A stretch of DNA of 64,000 nucleotides, from positions 701,605-765,604 of the forward strand of contig PBCF01000002.1 in NCBI GenBank assembly GCA_002716945.1, given 5' to 3'. Source of the DNA: Gammaproteobacteria bacterium (GTDB lineage: Bacteria; Pseudomonadota; Gammaproteobacteria; GCA-002705445; GCA-002716945). The position numbers and the translations under genes were made by a program. Shown here one piece after another: positions 51,143-59,285 of the stretch; positions within the stretch are counted from its first letter, which is position 1; the number at the start of each line of letters is the position of its first letter. The notes below the pieces were generated by a model that ran no database searches, had not been told where the DNA came from, and saw only the letters and a list, made by a program, of their open reading frames with translations.

Positions 51143-51823
51143 CTAAAAACTGTATCCTAATGAAAATACAGCATATGATGTGTCTGCTCTTTTTGTTTCT
51201 GCCGCTGTAATATCATCAGAGTTTTTAGCAACTTCAAGGCCTACATCAACTCCTTGTATGTTTGTACTATATGAAGCTGAAAACCAATCTCCTTTTAAAG
51301 TAGATCCACCCCAATCACCATAGGTAAGTGTAATTGGCAAACCCATACTACTCATGTCTACAGATACAGTTGTATGGCTGTAAGAATCATCAGTTGCTGT
51401 CTTATATTTACCATCAGCATAATCAACAGAAATCGCACCAAAAGAAATACCTACATTGAATTCTTCATAATCTGAATCAAAATTATCTGTATAATAATAT
51501 CCAGTTACTCCAAAATAAATGTCAGCACCTCCTGCCGACATGCTATATCCAGCGTAGTAGTCATGCTCCAGCCCTTGATCAACATCAGCCCACCAAGTAC
51601 CTAGATAGAAACCACCGGCTTCATAATCTGCACCAAAACTGACAGATGACTCTGATTGATATACACCTCTATACCAATACTCAGATGCATAACCTACATT
51701 AAAACTTACAGGACTACTACTTTCTTCATCAGCTATAACATCTGCAGAATAGAAAAATGTAGATGCTGTGATTATTATCCCTGTAAAAAGTGGTAAGAAT
51801 AATTGCTTAAATTTTATTTTCAT
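51143..51823 (-). CDS. TorF-family putative porin, copy 2
   Basis: Paralogue of the downstream porin: FNVGYASEYWYRGVYQ, GGFYLGTWWADV and GVTGYYYTDNFDSDYEE repeat the same blocks, and the chain ends in Phe (FSLGYSF). The signal peptide ends near DVIADEE. The ORF track starts at 51844, but that ATG lies within AAAGGAGAGG, an ideal ribosome site for the ATG at 51823, which I use (226 aa). The codons look richer in GC than in neighbouring genes, as expected for high expression. About 100 bases upstream is a well-matched sigma-54 promoter, suggesting nitrogen control. Confidence 0.82.
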   Translation of the reverse strand: MKIKFKQLFLPLFTGIIITASTFFYSADVIADEESSSPVSFNVGYASEYWYRGVYQSESSVSFGADYEAGGFYLGTWWADVDQGLEHDYYAGYSMSAGGADIYFGVTGYYYTDNFDSDYEEFNVGISFGAISVDYADGKYKTATDDSYSHTTVSVDMSSMGLPITLTYGDWGGSTLKGDWFSASYSTNIQGVDVGLEVAKNSDDITAAETKRADTSYAVFSLGYSF

Positions 51824-51880
51824 TTTTATAACCTCTCCTTTCATAAAATGGTTTATTTTTTAAAATATTAATAAGTAAGT

Positions 51881-51893
51881 TTCTAGTTGGGCG
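51881..51893 (-). repeat. Leader motif shared with the first TorF porin
   Basis: CGCCCAACTAGAA on the minus strand in the 5' leader of copy 2, nearly the same as CGTCCAACTAAA in the leader of copy 1. It lies downstream of the predicted sigma-54 start site, so it should be part of the mRNA. Confidence 0.35.
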
Positions 51894-51924
51894 AATATAT
51901 AAAAAGCTCAACTATAATCACATA

Positions 51925-51940
51925 TGCATGAAACGTGCCA
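51925..51940 (-). promoter_or_regulatory. Predicted sigma-54 (RpoN) promoter of TorF porin copy 2
   Basis: Minus-strand TGGCACGTTTCATGCA matches the -24/-12 consensus TGGCACG-N4-TTGCW at every defined position except one T, with exactly 10 bases between GG and GC. Transcription would begin about 12 bases past the GC, leaving a leader of about 90 nt before the ATG at 51823. The site sits in noncoding DNA in front of a porin next to glnK, where NtrC/RpoN control is expected. rpoN and ntrC are outside the window. Confidence 0.65.
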
Positions 51941-52079
51941 AATAAAAAAAGAATGAATTTTCGTATCAAGGTGAGATATAATAATTTCTAAGAGAAAAAT
52001 GTAAATACAGAACAGAAATGTGTCATTTTATGTATATTTTGCACCATTTTAGAGCAAATAATTTGTTGGAGTATAAACC

Positions 52080-52304
52080 ATGATTGAATCTAAAGCGCTG
52101 ATTGAGTTAATTGAAAAAATAAATAAATTAATGCCAAAAAATGGAGATACGTTAAGATCTGATTTCAAAGAAAACATCAAAATACTCATTGAAGAATACA
52201 TAAAAAAAATGAACTTAATAACAAAAGAAGAATTTGATGTTCAAAAAGAAGTTTTATTAAAAACGAGATTAAAATTAGAAGAAATTGAAAAAAAAATAAA
52301 ATAA
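52080..52304 (+). CDS. ubiK: UbiK/YqiC-type ubiquinone biosynthesis accessory factor
   Basis: A 74 aa protein of the BMFP/YqiC family that helps the Ubi hydroxylation complex in E. coli. It consists of an N-terminal amphipathic part with LMPKNGDTLRSDFKENIK and a C-terminal coiled coil, NLITKEEFDVQKEVLLKTRLKLEEIEKKI, which is the typical family ending. The ATG follows GGAG by 9 bases. In Pseudomonas the family member is adjacent to amtB-glnK, so the neighbourhood is conserved even though amtB is absent here. Confidence 0.88.
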   Translation: MIESKALIELIEKINKLMPKNGDTLRSDFKENIKILIEEYIKKMNLITKEEFDVQKEVLLKTRLKLEEIEKKIK

Positions 52305-52305
52305 T

Positions 52306-52800
52306 CTATTTTGATTTCTCTATTATATAATCTACAGCAGCTTTAACATCTTCATCTGACAATGAAGCTAAACCACCTTTTGCTGGCATTACGCCAATCC
52401 CATTAATTGCTGAATCATAAAGATGATCAATACCTTCACTAATTCTTGAAGCCCATTGTGACTGATTACCTGTTATGGGAGACCCTGCAGCTCCATTATC
52501 ATGACAAGATCCACAAACCATCTTATAAATTTTTTCACCAGAATTCGATGCATCAGAAGGTGCACCTGCCGCAAGTTGTATTGTAGATTTAATTTTTGGA
52601 TTACTAGACAAATTTTCATTCGATATAGGTGACGTTCTTTTATCAATTAATGAAATCAATTCGTCTTTATGATTTTCTTTACTAGGATTTGATGCAAAAA
52701 CAATCGAAAGAATTGTAATGAAAATAGAAAATAAAATGAATATAACGGTAATAATTGCAAAGTTTTTAAAAAAGGCTTGATCTGATGTTTCGTTATTCAT
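52306..52800 (-). CDS. Membrane-anchored cytochrome c5-like protein
   Basis: A 164 aa protein with one N-terminal membrane helix (about residues 11-33) and a single C-terminal heme-binding domain: CGSCHDNGAAGSP near residue 95 and the axial Met in GIGVMPAKGG near 138, followed by LSDEDVKAAVDYI. This is the cytochrome c5/class I short type. It may carry electrons from the bc1 complex to the aa3 oxidase. It converges with ubiK with one base between them. Confidence 0.9.
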   Translation of the reverse strand: MNNETSDQAFFKNFAIITVIFILFSIFITILSIVFASNPSKENHKDELISLIDKRTSPISNENLSSNPKIKSTIQLAAGAPSDASNSGEKIYKMVCGSCHDNGAAGSPITGNQSQWASRISEGIDHLYDSAINGIGVMPAKGGLASLSDEDVKAAVDYIIEKSK

Positions 52801-52867
52801 TTTGATATCATGTGATTTTTCATTTGTTAGATTATACTAAAGATATAGTAAATTAAAACTATATTTT

Positions 52868-52941
52868 GCGCCTGTAGCTCAGTTGGATAGAGTGCTGGCT
52901 TCCGGAGCCAGAGGTCAGGAGTTCGAATCTTCTCAGGCGCT
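52868..52941 (+). tRNA. tRNA-Arg (CCG)
   Basis: The acceptor stem GCGCCTG pairs with CAGGCGC. The D arm is AGCTC-AGTTGGATAGA-GTG, and the anticodon stem CTGGC/GCCAG encloses TTCCGGA with anticodon CCG. The T arm GGAGTTCGAATCTTC is regular enough to fold. CCA is not encoded and the discriminator base is T, unusual for Arg. The last base directly abuts the end of the convergent folD gene. Confidence 0.95.
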
Positions 52942-53799
52942 TTATTCAGAATATGATAATCTTTCTGCAGCAATAATTGTATTTTCAATTAACGAACAAA
53001 CTGTCATAGGTCCTACGCCGCCTGGTACCGGAGTTATAGCTGATGCTTTTTGTGAAACAGAATCAAAGTCTACATCACCACATAGTTTTCCATCAATACT
53101 ATGTATTCCTACATCTATAACAATACATCCTGATGGCACTTGATCTCCTGTAACAAATTTAGGTTTTCCAACAGCAACTATAATAACATCTGCATCTGAT
53201 AATTTTGACGGGATATCACGTGTGCGAGAGTGACACATAGTGACAGTTGCATGTTGTTGTTGACATAATATAGAAACAGGCTTACCAACAATATTTGACC
53301 TACCTATAACAGTGACATTTTTCCCTTTTAAATCAAGGTTGATAGAAGCCAACATCTGCATGATACCCTTAGGTGTACAAGATACAAGAGTTTCTTCTCC
53401 TAAAAATAATTTACCTACATTAGTTGGAGTAAAACCATCAACATCTTTTGATGGATGAATGCTATTTAGTACTTTAGTAATAGAAATATGATCTGGAAGA
53501 GGTAACTGAACTATCACTCCATGTATATTTTTATCATTATTAATTTTTTCTATTTCCTTTAGAATTTCTTCCTCTGAAATTTGATCATTGAATTTCCTTA
53601 CTTCAGAATTGATACCTGCTTTACTGGCAAATTTTTCTTTTTGTCTTACATAACTAGCGGATGCACCTAAATCTCCAACCAATATAACAACTAATGTAGG
53701 TGTAATATTTTTTGATTGTAAATTTTCAACTTTTTTTCGTAAATCATTAGTTAATATTTTTTCTGCTACTTCTTTTCCGCTTATTATTGTGGCTGTCAT
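52942..53799 (-). CDS. folD: Methylenetetrahydrofolate dehydrogenase / cyclohydrolase
   Basis: Bifunctional enzyme linking methylene-, methenyl- and formyl-tetrahydrofolate. The catalytic Lys/Tyr region is SASYVRQKEKFASKAG near residue 46, with VQLPLPDHI near 97, the NADP site VIGRSNIVGKPVS near 163 and TPVPGGVGPMT near 260. Length is 285 aa. The stop codon touches the tRNA-Arg gene on the other strand. Confidence 0.97.
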   Translation of the reverse strand: MTATIISGKEVAEKILTNDLRKKVENLQSKNITPTLVVILVGDLGASASYVRQKEKFASKAGINSEVRKFNDQISEEEILKEIEKINNDKNIHGVIVQLPLPDHISITKVLNSIHPSKDVDGFTPTNVGKLFLGEETLVSCTPKGIMQMLASINLDLKGKNVTVIGRSNIVGKPVSILCQQQHATVTMCHSRTRDIPSKLSDADVIIVAVGKPKFVTGDQVPSGCIVIDVGIHSIDGKLCGDVDFDSVSQKASAITPVPGGVGPMTVCSLIENTIIAAERLSYSE

Positions 53800-53817
53800 T
53801 GTAATCTCCTAGAAATC

Positions 53818-54432
53818 TTATTTCTTATTTTGTCTCTCTTTTTCAACTAATAAAAAAACAATATTATATAATTCATCATATTCACTAACATAAGAACCAC
53901 TTGTTAAATATTTACCATTAACCACTAATGTTGGAACTGAATTTATTTGATACATTTTAGCTAATCTGCTATCTCTTCGTTCTCTTATCTCGGTACCAAA
54001 GGAATCATAATATTCAGCAAATTTTTTCTTGTCAAATCCATGTCCTTCTATAAATTCTTCAAGCTTATTTTTAGTGTCTAATCTATTATTATTAAGATGA
54101 ATTTCTTCAAAAATTTTTTCATGCAAAATATCATCAAGTTTCATTTGTTCAAGGGCATAATAGGCTTTAGCGTGGTTTAACCACGAAGGTCTCAATGCAA
54201 CTGGTACTTTTACTAAAATTGTATCTTCTTCTAGATTAGATTCTATTTTGTTTATTGTTGGCTCTATATTGAAACAGTGAGGGCATCCGTACCAAAAAAA
54301 TTCATAAATAACTATTTTTTCATGTTGTGTTTGTGCCTCATCAGAAATTTGAATATATTTTAAATTTGATTTTTCAGCAAAACCAATATTCACAAATGAT
54401 AATAAGATTATAAAAAGTAGTTTTTTAATCAT
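53818..54432 (-). CDS. dsbA: Periplasmic thiol:disulfide oxidoreductase DsbA
   Basis: Introduces disulfide bonds into exported proteins. It has a signal peptide (residues 1-19, ending IGFA), then the thioredoxin fold with the CPHC active site in WYGCPHCFN near residue 53 and cis-Pro in NSVPTLVVNGKY near 168. Length is 204 aa. It overlaps the cytochrome c4 stop by one base (TAATG), a conserved pairing that suits maturation of exported cytochromes. Confidence 0.95.
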   Translation of the reverse strand: MIKKLLFIILLSFVNIGFAEKSNLKYIQISDEAQTQHEKIVIYEFFWYGCPHCFNIEPTINKIESNLEEDTILVKVPVALRPSWLNHAKAYYALEQMKLDDILHEKIFEEIHLNNNRLDTKNKLEEFIEGHGFDKKKFAEYYDSFGTEIRERRDSRLAKMYQINSVPTLVVNGKYLTSGSYVSEYDELYNIVFLLVEKERQNKK

Positions 54433-55070
54433 TAATATAATCCTTGAATATAATGCGAGACTGCTCGCATTTCGTTGTCGGTCATTCTGTGTACAATGTT
54501 TCTCATCATCTTATTTTGATCATTAGATCTTAACCCAGATTGAAAATTCTTCAATTGTTGATATACATATTCAGCGTGTTGTCCAGAGAGCATTGGAATA
54601 CCCGCAGCATAATTACCAAGTCCATTTGGGCCATGGCATGCTATACATGCTTGTATCTTAATATCAATAACACCACCTCTATAAATATTTCTTCCTAAAA
54701 TTAAATACTTATCATCAGTAGTACCAATAGACTTCTCCAGTCCTGCATAATAGTCCGCTAGAACATCCATATCCCGGTCTGATAGTGTTTGAGCAATACC
54801 ATACATTACAGGATTATTTCTGCCACCTGTTGAGCCCTTCTTAAAAGCTTGGAGTTGTGATTTTAAATAACGTGGGTTTTGTCCAGCTAAATTAGGCCAA
54901 ATTGGGTTTGAACTTATACCTTTTTGTCCATGACACGCTACACATGTTTCGCTTTTATCAAGAACCTGAGTTTTTTCAGATGATATAGATATGTTAGAAA
55001 ATAACAAAAAGGCGATCGGCAACAATAGTAAGATTTTTCTCCTCATAGATGAAATATTATATCTCATCAT
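54432..55070 (-). CDS. Diheme cytochrome c4
   Basis: Periplasmic two-heme electron carrier that can feed terminal oxidases. A signal peptide ends near SNISIS. Two c-type domains follow: CVACHGQKG near residue 43 with Met in NPVMYGIAQ, and CIACHGPNG near 142 with Met in NKMMRNIVH. A second ATG at 55046 fits better as the start of the signal peptide (MRRKILL). Length is 204-212 aa. Its place between dsbA and polA is typical of gammaproteobacteria. Confidence 0.94.
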   Translation of the reverse strand: MMRYNISSMRRKILLLLPIAFLLFSNISISSEKTQVLDKSETCVACHGQKGISSNPIWPNLAGQNPRYLKSQLQAFKKGSTGGRNNPVMYGIAQTLSDRDMDVLADYYAGLEKSIGTTDDKYLILGRNIYRGGVIDIKIQACIACHGPNGLGNYAAGIPMLSGQHAEYVYQQLKNFQSGLRSNDQNKMMRNIVHRMTDNEMRAVSHYIQGLY

Positions 55071-55097
55071 GATAATTCTTCAAATAAACAGATTGTA

Positions 55098-57791
55098 TTA
55101 ATGAGCTTCGTCCCAATTATTTCCTATACCAATATCAACAATCAGTGGAACAGTTAATTTAACGGAATTAGACATCATTTTTTTTATTTGTTCCACACAC
55201 ACATCTATATCTTCTTCCCTTATTTCGAAAACTAGTTCATCGTGAACCTGCATGATCATTTTAATGTCATATTTAGAATTCAGTATCCAATCATAAATAT
55301 TAATCATAGCTAGCTTCAAAATATCTGCGGCAGTACCTTGAATTGGCGCGTTTATAGCAGTCCTTTCTGCCGCACTCCTAACTTGAAAATTACTATGGTT
55401 AATATTTGGTATGAAAACTCTTCTTCCCATTAATGTATCTATATAACCATTTTTTTTAGTTGTCGATTTAATTTTTTCCATAAATTTCTTAATATCCTTA
55501 TATTTTTCAAAATAGGAGACTATATATTCTTTAGCGGCATCATTTTCAATTTTCAATTGTCTTGCCAATCCATATGTTGATATACCATATATCAAACCAA
55601 AATTTATGGCTTTAGCTGCTCTTCTTTCTTCTGCTGTTGGCTCATTTTTCAAATTAAAAACTTCTTTAGCAGTAAATGCATGCACATCATCCCCATTAAG
55701 AAAATTTTTTATTAAATTTTTATCCTTTGATAAATGTGCCATAACTCTAAGTTCAATCTGCGAATAATCAGCAGAAACAATCTTAGTCTTTTTATCAGAC
55801 ACAAAGGCTGATCTTATTTTTCTACCCTCATTAGACCTGATAGGTATATTCTGCAAATTAGGATTAGAAGATGACAATCTTCCAGTTATTGTAACTGTTT
55901 GATTGTATGATGTATGTAATCTATTAGTGAACACACTTACCTGATCTCCAAGTTTATCTGTGTAAGTATTTTTTAATTTCATAAGATTTCGATATTGTAG
56001 TATAAATTTAGGTAGTTCATGGTTTTCTGATAATTCCTGCATAACATCTTCATTAGTAGAAGGCTGCCCAGTAGGTGTTTTCTTTATAACTTTAAATTTC
56101 AATTTATCATAAAATATTTCTTGTAATTGTTTTGGGGAAGAAATATTAAATTCCATACCAGCTAAAGTATAAATTTCTTTTTCTATTTTTTTTAACTGAT
56201 TTCCTAGTTTTTCAGTATGTTTTTTAAGCATTAATGAATCTATCATAACGCCTTCAGTTTCCATTCCGGTTATGACATGAATAAGAGGTTTTTCAATTTT
56301 TTCATAGAGATTTTTTTGATCATTTAATTTTTTTAATTTTTCACTAAAAAAATTAAATAATCTAAGTGTAATATCTGCATCTTCGCATGCATAATTACTT
56401 GCAGCTGAAAGTTCAACATCAGAAAAATCTAACTGAGACGAACCTTTACCAACTACTTCTTCAAACTTAGTTGTTTCATGATTTAAATATTTTTTTGACA
56501 GTGTATCCAAGTCATGTCTTCCAGATGAATTATAGACATAAGACAAAATCATACTATCTTCGATACTATTCGTAAATTTTATATTATATTTTGATAATAT
56601 ATGCATTTCATATTTTATATTTTGACAAATTATAGTTTTATTTTTATCTTCTATAAGATTTTTTAGAATTTTAAAAAATTTTTTTTCTTCAATTTGTAAG
56701 TTATCAGAAAGATTCTTATGGTTTATAGGAATATAATAAGCTTCAAATGGTTTCATTGAGAATGAAACTCCAACTATTTTAGCTTCTAAGTAATCTAAGG
56801 ACGTTGTTTCTGTATCAAAAGAAAACTTTTTGGATTTTCCTAAATTATTTATTAAATGATCAAAATCCTTCTCATTTTTTATTGTTTTATATATTAATTT
56901 AGGTGATTGTAAATTTTTATTTTTATTAATCGACAATGATTTTGCTATATTTGTAAGCTCATATTCTTCTGTTAATTTTGATAATTGTTTTTCATTTCTA
57001 TCATTTATTAAAAAATCATCTAAATCTTCTTGCAAATCAACATCATCTTTTAATTGTATTAATTTTTTTGCAATTTCAATTGTCTCTAATGAATTAGAAA
57101 AATTCTCATAGAGTTTTCCTTTCAATTTTTCAATATTTTTAATTATCCCATCTAATGATTTATATTTTTCCAATAAATCTATTGCGGTTTTAGGGCCAAC
57201 TTTGTTGACCCCAGGTACATTATCAGATTTATCTCCTACAAGAACTAGATAATCAAATATTTTTTCTGGTAACACTCCAAATTTTTCTTTTATAGCTTTC
57301 TTATCTAATAATTTATTATCAAAACTATTAACCAATTCAATATTTTGATCTACTAATTGCGCAAGATCTTTATCTCCTGAAGAAATAATTACTTTTTCGT
57401 TTTGGTTTGAAAATTTTTTAGCCAGTGTCGCAATCACATCATCAGCTTCAACTCCTTTTATTTGTATAACTTTAATACCTAATGATTCAATAAAGTTTAT
57501 GATGGGTTGGACTTGCTCAACTAATTCCTCTGGCATTGCTTTCCTAGTGCCTTTGTAATCTTTATAAATTTCGTGTCTAAAATTTTTACCTTTTGCATCA
57601 AAAATTACGACGATATGATCAGGATTGTGTGTTTTCATAAGCTTATTAAGCATATTTATAACGCCATGAATTGCACCTGTATTTTTTCCTGAAGAATTTT
57701 TTAGATTAGGTAAAGCATAAAATGCCCTATATAAATACGATGACCCATCAATCAGAACTAATTTTTTCCTATGTTTATTTGATAAAATCAT
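55098..57791 (-). CDS. polA: DNA polymerase I
   Basis: Repair and Okazaki-fragment polymerase. The N-terminal 5'-3' exonuclease is present (LIDGSSYLYRAFYAL; VGDKSDNVPGVNKVGPKTA). The 3'-5' exonuclease retains its catalytic acids (FSFDTETTSLDY), so proofreading is likely active. The polymerase domain has SADYSQIELRVMAHLS, AAKAINFGLIYG and QVHDELVFE. Length is 897 aa against 928 in E. coli, complete in all three domains. Confidence 0.98.
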   Translation of the reverse strand: MILSNKHRKKLVLIDGSSYLYRAFYALPNLKNSSGKNTGAIHGVINMLNKLMKTHNPDHIVVIFDAKGKNFRHEIYKDYKGTRKAMPEELVEQVQPIINFIESLGIKVIQIKGVEADDVIATLAKKFSNQNEKVIISSGDKDLAQLVDQNIELVNSFDNKLLDKKAIKEKFGVLPEKIFDYLVLVGDKSDNVPGVNKVGPKTAIDLLEKYKSLDGIIKNIEKLKGKLYENFSNSLETIEIAKKLIQLKDDVDLQEDLDDFLINDRNEKQLSKLTEEYELTNIAKSLSINKNKNLQSPKLIYKTIKNEKDFDHLINNLGKSKKFSFDTETTSLDYLEAKIVGVSFSMKPFEAYYIPINHKNLSDNLQIEEKKFFKILKNLIEDKNKTIICQNIKYEMHILSKYNIKFTNSIEDSMILSYVYNSSGRHDLDTLSKKYLNHETTKFEEVVGKGSSQLDFSDVELSAASNYACEDADITLRLFNFFSEKLKKLNDQKNLYEKIEKPLIHVITGMETEGVMIDSLMLKKHTEKLGNQLKKIEKEIYTLAGMEFNISSPKQLQEIFYDKLKFKVIKKTPTGQPSTNEDVMQELSENHELPKFILQYRNLMKLKNTYTDKLGDQVSVFTNRLHTSYNQTVTITGRLSSSNPNLQNIPIRSNEGRKIRSAFVSDKKTKIVSADYSQIELRVMAHLSKDKNLIKNFLNGDDVHAFTAKEVFNLKNEPTAEERRAAKAINFGLIYGISTYGLARQLKIENDAAKEYIVSYFEKYKDIKKFMEKIKSTTKKNGYIDTLMGRRVFIPNINHSNFQVRSAAERTAINAPIQGTAADILKLAMINIYDWILNSKYDIKMIMQVHDELVFEIREEDIDVCVEQIKKMMSNSVKLTVPLIVDIGIGNNWDEAH

Positions 57792-57850
57792 ATAATCTTT
57801 AGATTACTTTATTTCTTCGGAAGTTGTAACTTAAAATATTTAAAATAACT

Positions 57851-58792
57851 ATGTCTGTATATACAAAAATAACTGATGATGAATTAAATACTCATTTAGA
57901 GTATTACACAATTGGGAATGTAATAAGCTTTTCAGGTATATCTGAAGGTATTGAGAATACTAATTATTTACTAAAAACTAGTAGTGGTGATTTTATATTT
58001 ACTATTTTTGAAAATATTACTTCAGATAGAGTTAACGACTATTTATTATTTATGAACCATTTAAATAATAAGGGTTTAATATCTCCATTAGTAATAAAAA
58101 CAAACGATAAAGAATTATACAAAAATATCAAAAATAAACCTTCAGCTATAATAGAAAAATTGGAAGGAAAATCAATTATAGAATCAAAAGAAAATTATTG
58201 TGAACAGTTAGGTAAAGTAATGGCAGACTTTCATTCATATGGATCAGACTTTAATATTAAAATCAATAATTCTAGAGGTTTGCAATGGGCTAAAGAATCA
58301 TTAGAAAAATTAAAGAATTCAATTGATGAAAATCAATTAAAAATACTTAATGAATCCATTGAAATTCAGGAAAAATTTGTAAATAATTCTTTGCCATCTG
58401 GAATGATACATGCTGATTTATTTAGAGATAATGTTTTATTTTCAGAAAATAATATCACTGGAGTAATAGATTTCTATTATTCATGTTATGAGCCATACAT
58501 ATATGATTTAGCAGTAGTTGCAAATGATTGGTGTAATAATAAAAATAATGAGGTAGATCAGGATAAATTGAAAATATTGCTACGAGAATACAACAAGACT
58601 AGATTTATTACTAATGAAGAAAAATCTCAATGGAAAAGTGCATTGATAACAGCTGCTCTCAGATTTTATTTATCAAGGCTAATTGATTTACATTACCCAA
58701 AAATAGGAGAAATAACTCATATAAAAGATCCGTCTATCTTTGAACAAATATTAATAGATAGATTAAATAATGATTATCAAATTATAATATGA
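57851..58792 (+). CDS. thrB: Homoserine kinase, APH-fold type
   Basis: Phosphorylates homoserine for threonine synthesis. This is the choline-kinase-like form used by Pseudomonas and alphaproteobacteria, not the E. coli GHMP form. Visible: GISEGIENTNYLL near residue 33, the catalytic loop MIHADLFRDNVLF near 195 and metal-binding GVIDFYYSCYEPYIYDLAV near 212. Length is 313 aa. It is adjacent to polA, as in Pseudomonas, but its end overlaps the TRAP dctQ start by 4 bp. Confidence 0.92.
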   Translation: MSVYTKITDDELNTHLEYYTIGNVISFSGISEGIENTNYLLKTSSGDFIFTIFENITSDRVNDYLLFMNHLNNKGLISPLVIKTNDKELYKNIKNKPSAIIEKLEGKSIIESKENYCEQLGKVMADFHSYGSDFNIKINNSRGLQWAKESLEKLKNSIDENQLKILNESIEIQEKFVNNSLPSGMIHADLFRDNVLFSENNITGVIDFYYSCYEPYIYDLAVVANDWCNNKNNEVDQDKLKILLREYNKTRFITNEEKSQWKSALITAALRFYLSRLIDLHYPKIGEITHIKDPSIFEQILIDRLNNDYQIII

Positions 58793-59283
58793 AAAAACTG
58801 CAAAATATTATAGATAATATTACTGACAAGATTGGATACTTCGTCAGTTATCTAATTGTGGTTATGGTATTTTTAGTAATCGTGATTCTTTTTTTGAGAT
58901 ATGTTTTAAATATTGGCAATGTAGCACTTCAAGAATCTGTGATGTATTTACATGCGATATTTTTCATGCTCGGTATCGCCTTTGCCATCAAAGAAAATTC
59001 ACATGTTAAAATAGACATTTTTGCTAACAAACTTAATAGTAAACAAAAAAATATAATATTTATTTTAGGAACTTTATTTTTTATTATACCATTTTCTTTT
59101 TTTATTATGTATATAAGCGCAGATATGGTTAGTAAATCCTGGCTAATCATGGAACAGTCGGGTGAAGCGGGAGGATTGAATTTTGTTTACATTTTAAAAA
59201 GCATAATACCCCTAACAGGATTTTTAATTTTCTTACAAAGTATTTCAGAACTTATCAAAAAAATTACTTCACTTCTACAATAA
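58789..59283 (+). CDS. dctQ: TRAP transporter small membrane subunit
   Basis: A 164 aa DctQ-type protein with four hydrophobic helices. The family block ALQESVMYLHAIFFMLGIAFAIKENSHVKIDI is near residue 45. It associates with the large subunit to couple sodium-driven uptake. The ATG sits within the ATGA at the thrB end, so translation is coupled to a biosynthetic kinase. dctM follows after 2 bp. Confidence 0.92.
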   Translation: MKKLQNIIDNITDKIGYFVSYLIVVMVFLVIVILFLRYVLNIGNVALQESVMYLHAIFFMLGIAFAIKENSHVKIDIFANKLNSKQKNIIFILGTLFFIIPFSFFIMYISADMVSKSWLIMEQSGEAGGLNFVYILKSIIPLTGFLIFLQSISELIKKITSLLQ

Positions 59284-59285
59284 AT

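Noticed and set aside
52883-53143. 86 aa plus-strand ORF starting in tRNA-Arg
   Set aside because: Begins inside a tRNA and is antisense to folD; the ASGARGQEFESSQ string is a common tRNA translation artefact.
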